DNA from: Bacteroidales bacterium
GTDB lineage: Bacteria > Bacteroidota > Bacteroidia > Bacteroidales > UBA12077
Assembly: GCA_028282785.1 (NCBI GenBank)
Contig: JANQHE010000070.1
Span: forward strand, 27,024 to 91,023
DNA length: 64,000 bases
Direction: 5' to 3'
The position numbers and the translations under genes are program-made. The notes below the pieces were generated by a model, which made no database searches, was not told where the DNA came from, and was given only the letters and a program-made list of their open reading frames with translations. Positions 62,313 to 64,000 of this stretch are shown here, piece by piece. How positions within the stretch are numbered: the first letter of the stretch is position 1; each line of letters starts with the position of its first letter.

Positions 62313-62359
62313 ATAAAAAGCATTATTTAATTTATTTTACCTTAAAATTAACCCGTATT

Positions 62360-64000
62360 ATGAAATTTATTGTAAAAATCTGTTGCCTTTTAATTCTTAT
62401 TCTTTTTTCAGGTTTAAGATTATTTTCTCAGGAAACTCAAAATTATATTATAGAAAAGACCTATAAAGATACCATAGATGATGTTTCAATAACAGTGAAT
62501 TACTATGATGGCTTGGGACGTCCAATTCAGCGTGTCCAGGTAGGATCCAGCCCTGATGGCAAAGACATGATACAACATATTGCTTACGACGAATTAGGCA
62601 GGGAAACAAAAAAATACCTGCCCTATACATCTACCACGGCAGGCGGATTTTACAGGGATGATGCAGCAACAGAACAGGATGACTTTTATAAAACAGCATT
62701 TGACTCACCAACCAAAAGCGTTGACCCCTGGTCTGATATTGTATACGAAGAATCCCCGTTAAACCGTATTTTGGAACAAGGAGCCCCGGGAAGCGATTTC
62801 CAGGCCAAGGGAGACCAGGCAGATCATGCCGCCCACTTTGCATACCAAACCAATGAAATCGATGAAGTAAGACTGTTCGAACTTGATGCTGATGATAACC
62901 TTGTTGTAAATAATTATCATAATGCATCAACCTTATACAAAACCGGGACAAGAGATGAAAACAGGGTTTGGAGTTATGAATACAAAAACATCCTGGGCCA
63001 GGTTGTGATGAAAGAATCCGATCCGACTGGCTTAAAACTAAGAACCTATTATGTATACGATATTTATGGATTACTGCGTTATGTAATTCCCCCCAAAGCC
63101 GTTGAACTCATAACCCAAACCACAGGGACAGTCGATACAAACATAATTTCCAATCTATGCTATTACTATGAACATGATGGCCGTAAACGTATGACCTTGA
63201 AAAAGATTCCGGGAGCCGATCCCGTTTACCTGGTTTATGACAAACGCGACCGGTTGGTACTGGCCCAGGATGGTAACATGAGAAATGATACAGCCTGGAT
63301 ATTCACTAAATACGATGAATTAAACAGGCCAATCATAACTGGAATATATTTTCCGTATACTGTGAAAACAAGAGAGGAAATGCAGGCAATAATTGATACG
63401 GTAACTATTTATTACGAAACATTCGATACAACCCAAGAACACGCTTACCAAATTAATTCATACCCTAATACCAACTTGGAAGTATTAACAGTAACCTATT
63501 ATGATACGTATGATTTTGATATCGATCCTGTCGGCACTTATGCCAATGTTAAAGCCTATGCAGAATCTATTGATGATGCAGATTATGATGTTTCTGATAT
63601 AAACTATGCAGTAAAAGGGCAGGTAACCGGAACCTTTACCAAAGTATTAGGAACCACGGATCATTACCTGTTATCCGTAAACCTGTACGATGACAAATAC
63701 AGGGTACTCAGAACCTACACAGAAAATTACCTGGGAGGTAATGATCTACTTTTAAATAAAATTGATTACATTGGTAATGTGTTAAAAACAAAACAGGTTC
63801 ACGTGAAACAGTCAGGATCCGTTCCTATGATAATAAACCAGCGATTTACTTACGACCATGCTCTCAGGTTAGATAGTGTATTCCATGAGGTGGATGGTAA
63901 CGGAGAAATTTGTATGGCTGTTATGGAATACAATGAGCTCGGGCAACTAACCAGGAAGAAGCTCAACAAGAATGCAAATGGAAGCTTTTTGCAGGAAATA
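62360..64000 (+). CDS. Secreted DUF6443/RHS-repeat-type protein (3' partial)
   Basis: At least 547 residues; the frame is open to the window end. Signal peptide 1-25 (LILILFSGLRLFS) followed by Gln26. Then the DUF6443 region: ITVNYYDGLGRPIQRVQVGS, IAYDELGRETKKYLPYTS, and YVYDIYGLLRYVIPPKAVEL. Repeated YD-type motifs (YDELNRP, YNELGQLTRK, YDKRDRLVLAQDG) are RHS/YD-repeat strands. Such proteins form large shells, often with a toxin or RHS core at the C-terminus, which is not in view. The gene is visibly richer in G+C than its neighbours. Confidence 0.85.
   Translation, partial: MKFIVKICCLLILILFSGLRLFSQETQNYIIEKTYKDTIDDVSITVNYYDGLGRPIQRVQVGSSPDGKDMIQHIAYDELGRETKKYLPYTSTTAGGFYRDDAATEQDDFYKTAFDSPTKSVDPWSDIVYEESPLNRILEQGAPGSDFQAKGDQADHAAHFAYQTNEIDEVRLFELDADDNLVVNNYHNASTLYKTGTRDENRVWSYEYKNILGQVVMKESDPTGLKLRTYYVYDIYGLLRYVIPPKAVELITQTTGTVDTNIISNLCYYYEHDGRKRMTLKKIPGADPVYLVYDKRDRLVLAQDGNMRNDTAWIFTKYDELNRPIITGIYFPYTVKTREEMQAIIDTVTIYYETFDTTQEHAYQINSYPNTNLEVLTVTYYDTYDFDIDPVGTYANVKAYAESIDDADYDVSDINYAVKGQVTGTFTKVLGTTDHYLLSVNLYDDKYRVLRTYTENYLGGNDLLLNKIDYIGNVLKTKQVHVKQSGSVPMIINQRFTYDHALRLDSVFHEVDGNGEICMAVMEYNELGQLTRKKLNKNANGSFLQEI

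Noticed and set aside
62448..62951. Two minus-strand frames in the DUF6443 gene
   Set aside because: They are shadows of the long plus-strand frame from 62360 to the window end, which has a signal peptide and RHS-type motifs.
1..64000. CRISPR array, rRNA or tRNA genes
   Set aside because: I looked for regularly spaced repeats and for the conserved tRNA T-loop sequence in the gaps and found none.

Overview
The window is AT-rich DNA from a member of the phylum Bacteroidota, most likely a fermentative, oxygen-tolerant anaerobe of the Bacteroidales/Marinilabiliales kind. The evidence is the gene families: type IX secretion tails of type A and type B, a PorV/PorQ-like outer-membrane protein, promoters of the TTTG / TAnnTTTG type, a DAHP synthase-chorismate mutase fusion, and signal peptides that end just before a glutamine. 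HydF (maturation of [FeFe] hydrogenase) together with cytochrome bd oxidase suggests H2-linked fermentation plus O2 scavenging. The lineage is inferred; no rRNA or tRNA gene was seen, and no CRISPR array.

Layout. 1-5.7 kb: tail of a T9SS cargo protein, an outer-membrane barrel protein, then a secreted caspase-like peptidase followed by a secreted DUF4384 protein. 5.7-6.8 kb: a MntA/HepT toxin-antitoxin pair directly abutting the relic of a second Nudix gene. 6.8-20.3 kb: housekeeping genes (Nudix, pyrE, SRPBCC, birA, rsfS-ftsH-cdsA-psd, EamA and AI-2E transporters, cydAB plus a 34-residue CydX-like gene). 20.35-23.18 kb: an accessory block holding an AAA ATPase-nuclease gene bracketed by a perfect 18-bp inverted repeat, and an MNT/HEPN pair whose HEPN gene is frameshifted. 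23.2-28.3 kb: aroF-CM, purS, pssA, PorV-like protein, HAD protein, glutaminyl cyclase. 28.3-37.2 kb: a decayed membrane gene, an ECF sigma / anti-sigma / 35-residue-repeat protein operon, a metallo-hydrolase, a large DUF5916 outer-membrane protein, a flavin reductase and hydF. 37.3-48.2 kb: minus-strand genes for a DUF2079 membrane protein, methyltransferase, glycosyltransferase, aspartase, sigma-54 response regulator, Ppx/GppA, a NatAB-like ABC exporter and a second secreted caspase. 48.4-60 kb: two TPR histidine kinases, a MATE pump, an FtsX-type permease, TauE, small proteins and a methyltransferase. 60.4-64 kb: a helical orphan protein and the start of a DUF6443/RHS-type secreted protein, cut by the window end.

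How the parts fit. cdsA, pssA and psd together give phosphatidylethanolamine from phosphatidic acid. Many envelope proteins here have a Gln right after the predicted signal-peptidase site, and the window also encodes the glutaminyl cyclase that would turn such N-termini into pyroglutamate. The most interesting accessory material is the inverted-repeat-bracketed ATPase-nuclease with its adjacent MNT/HEPN pair, the exported caspase/DUF4384 pair, the palindromic insert inside rsfS, and the sigma-factor operon with its six-fold repeat protein.
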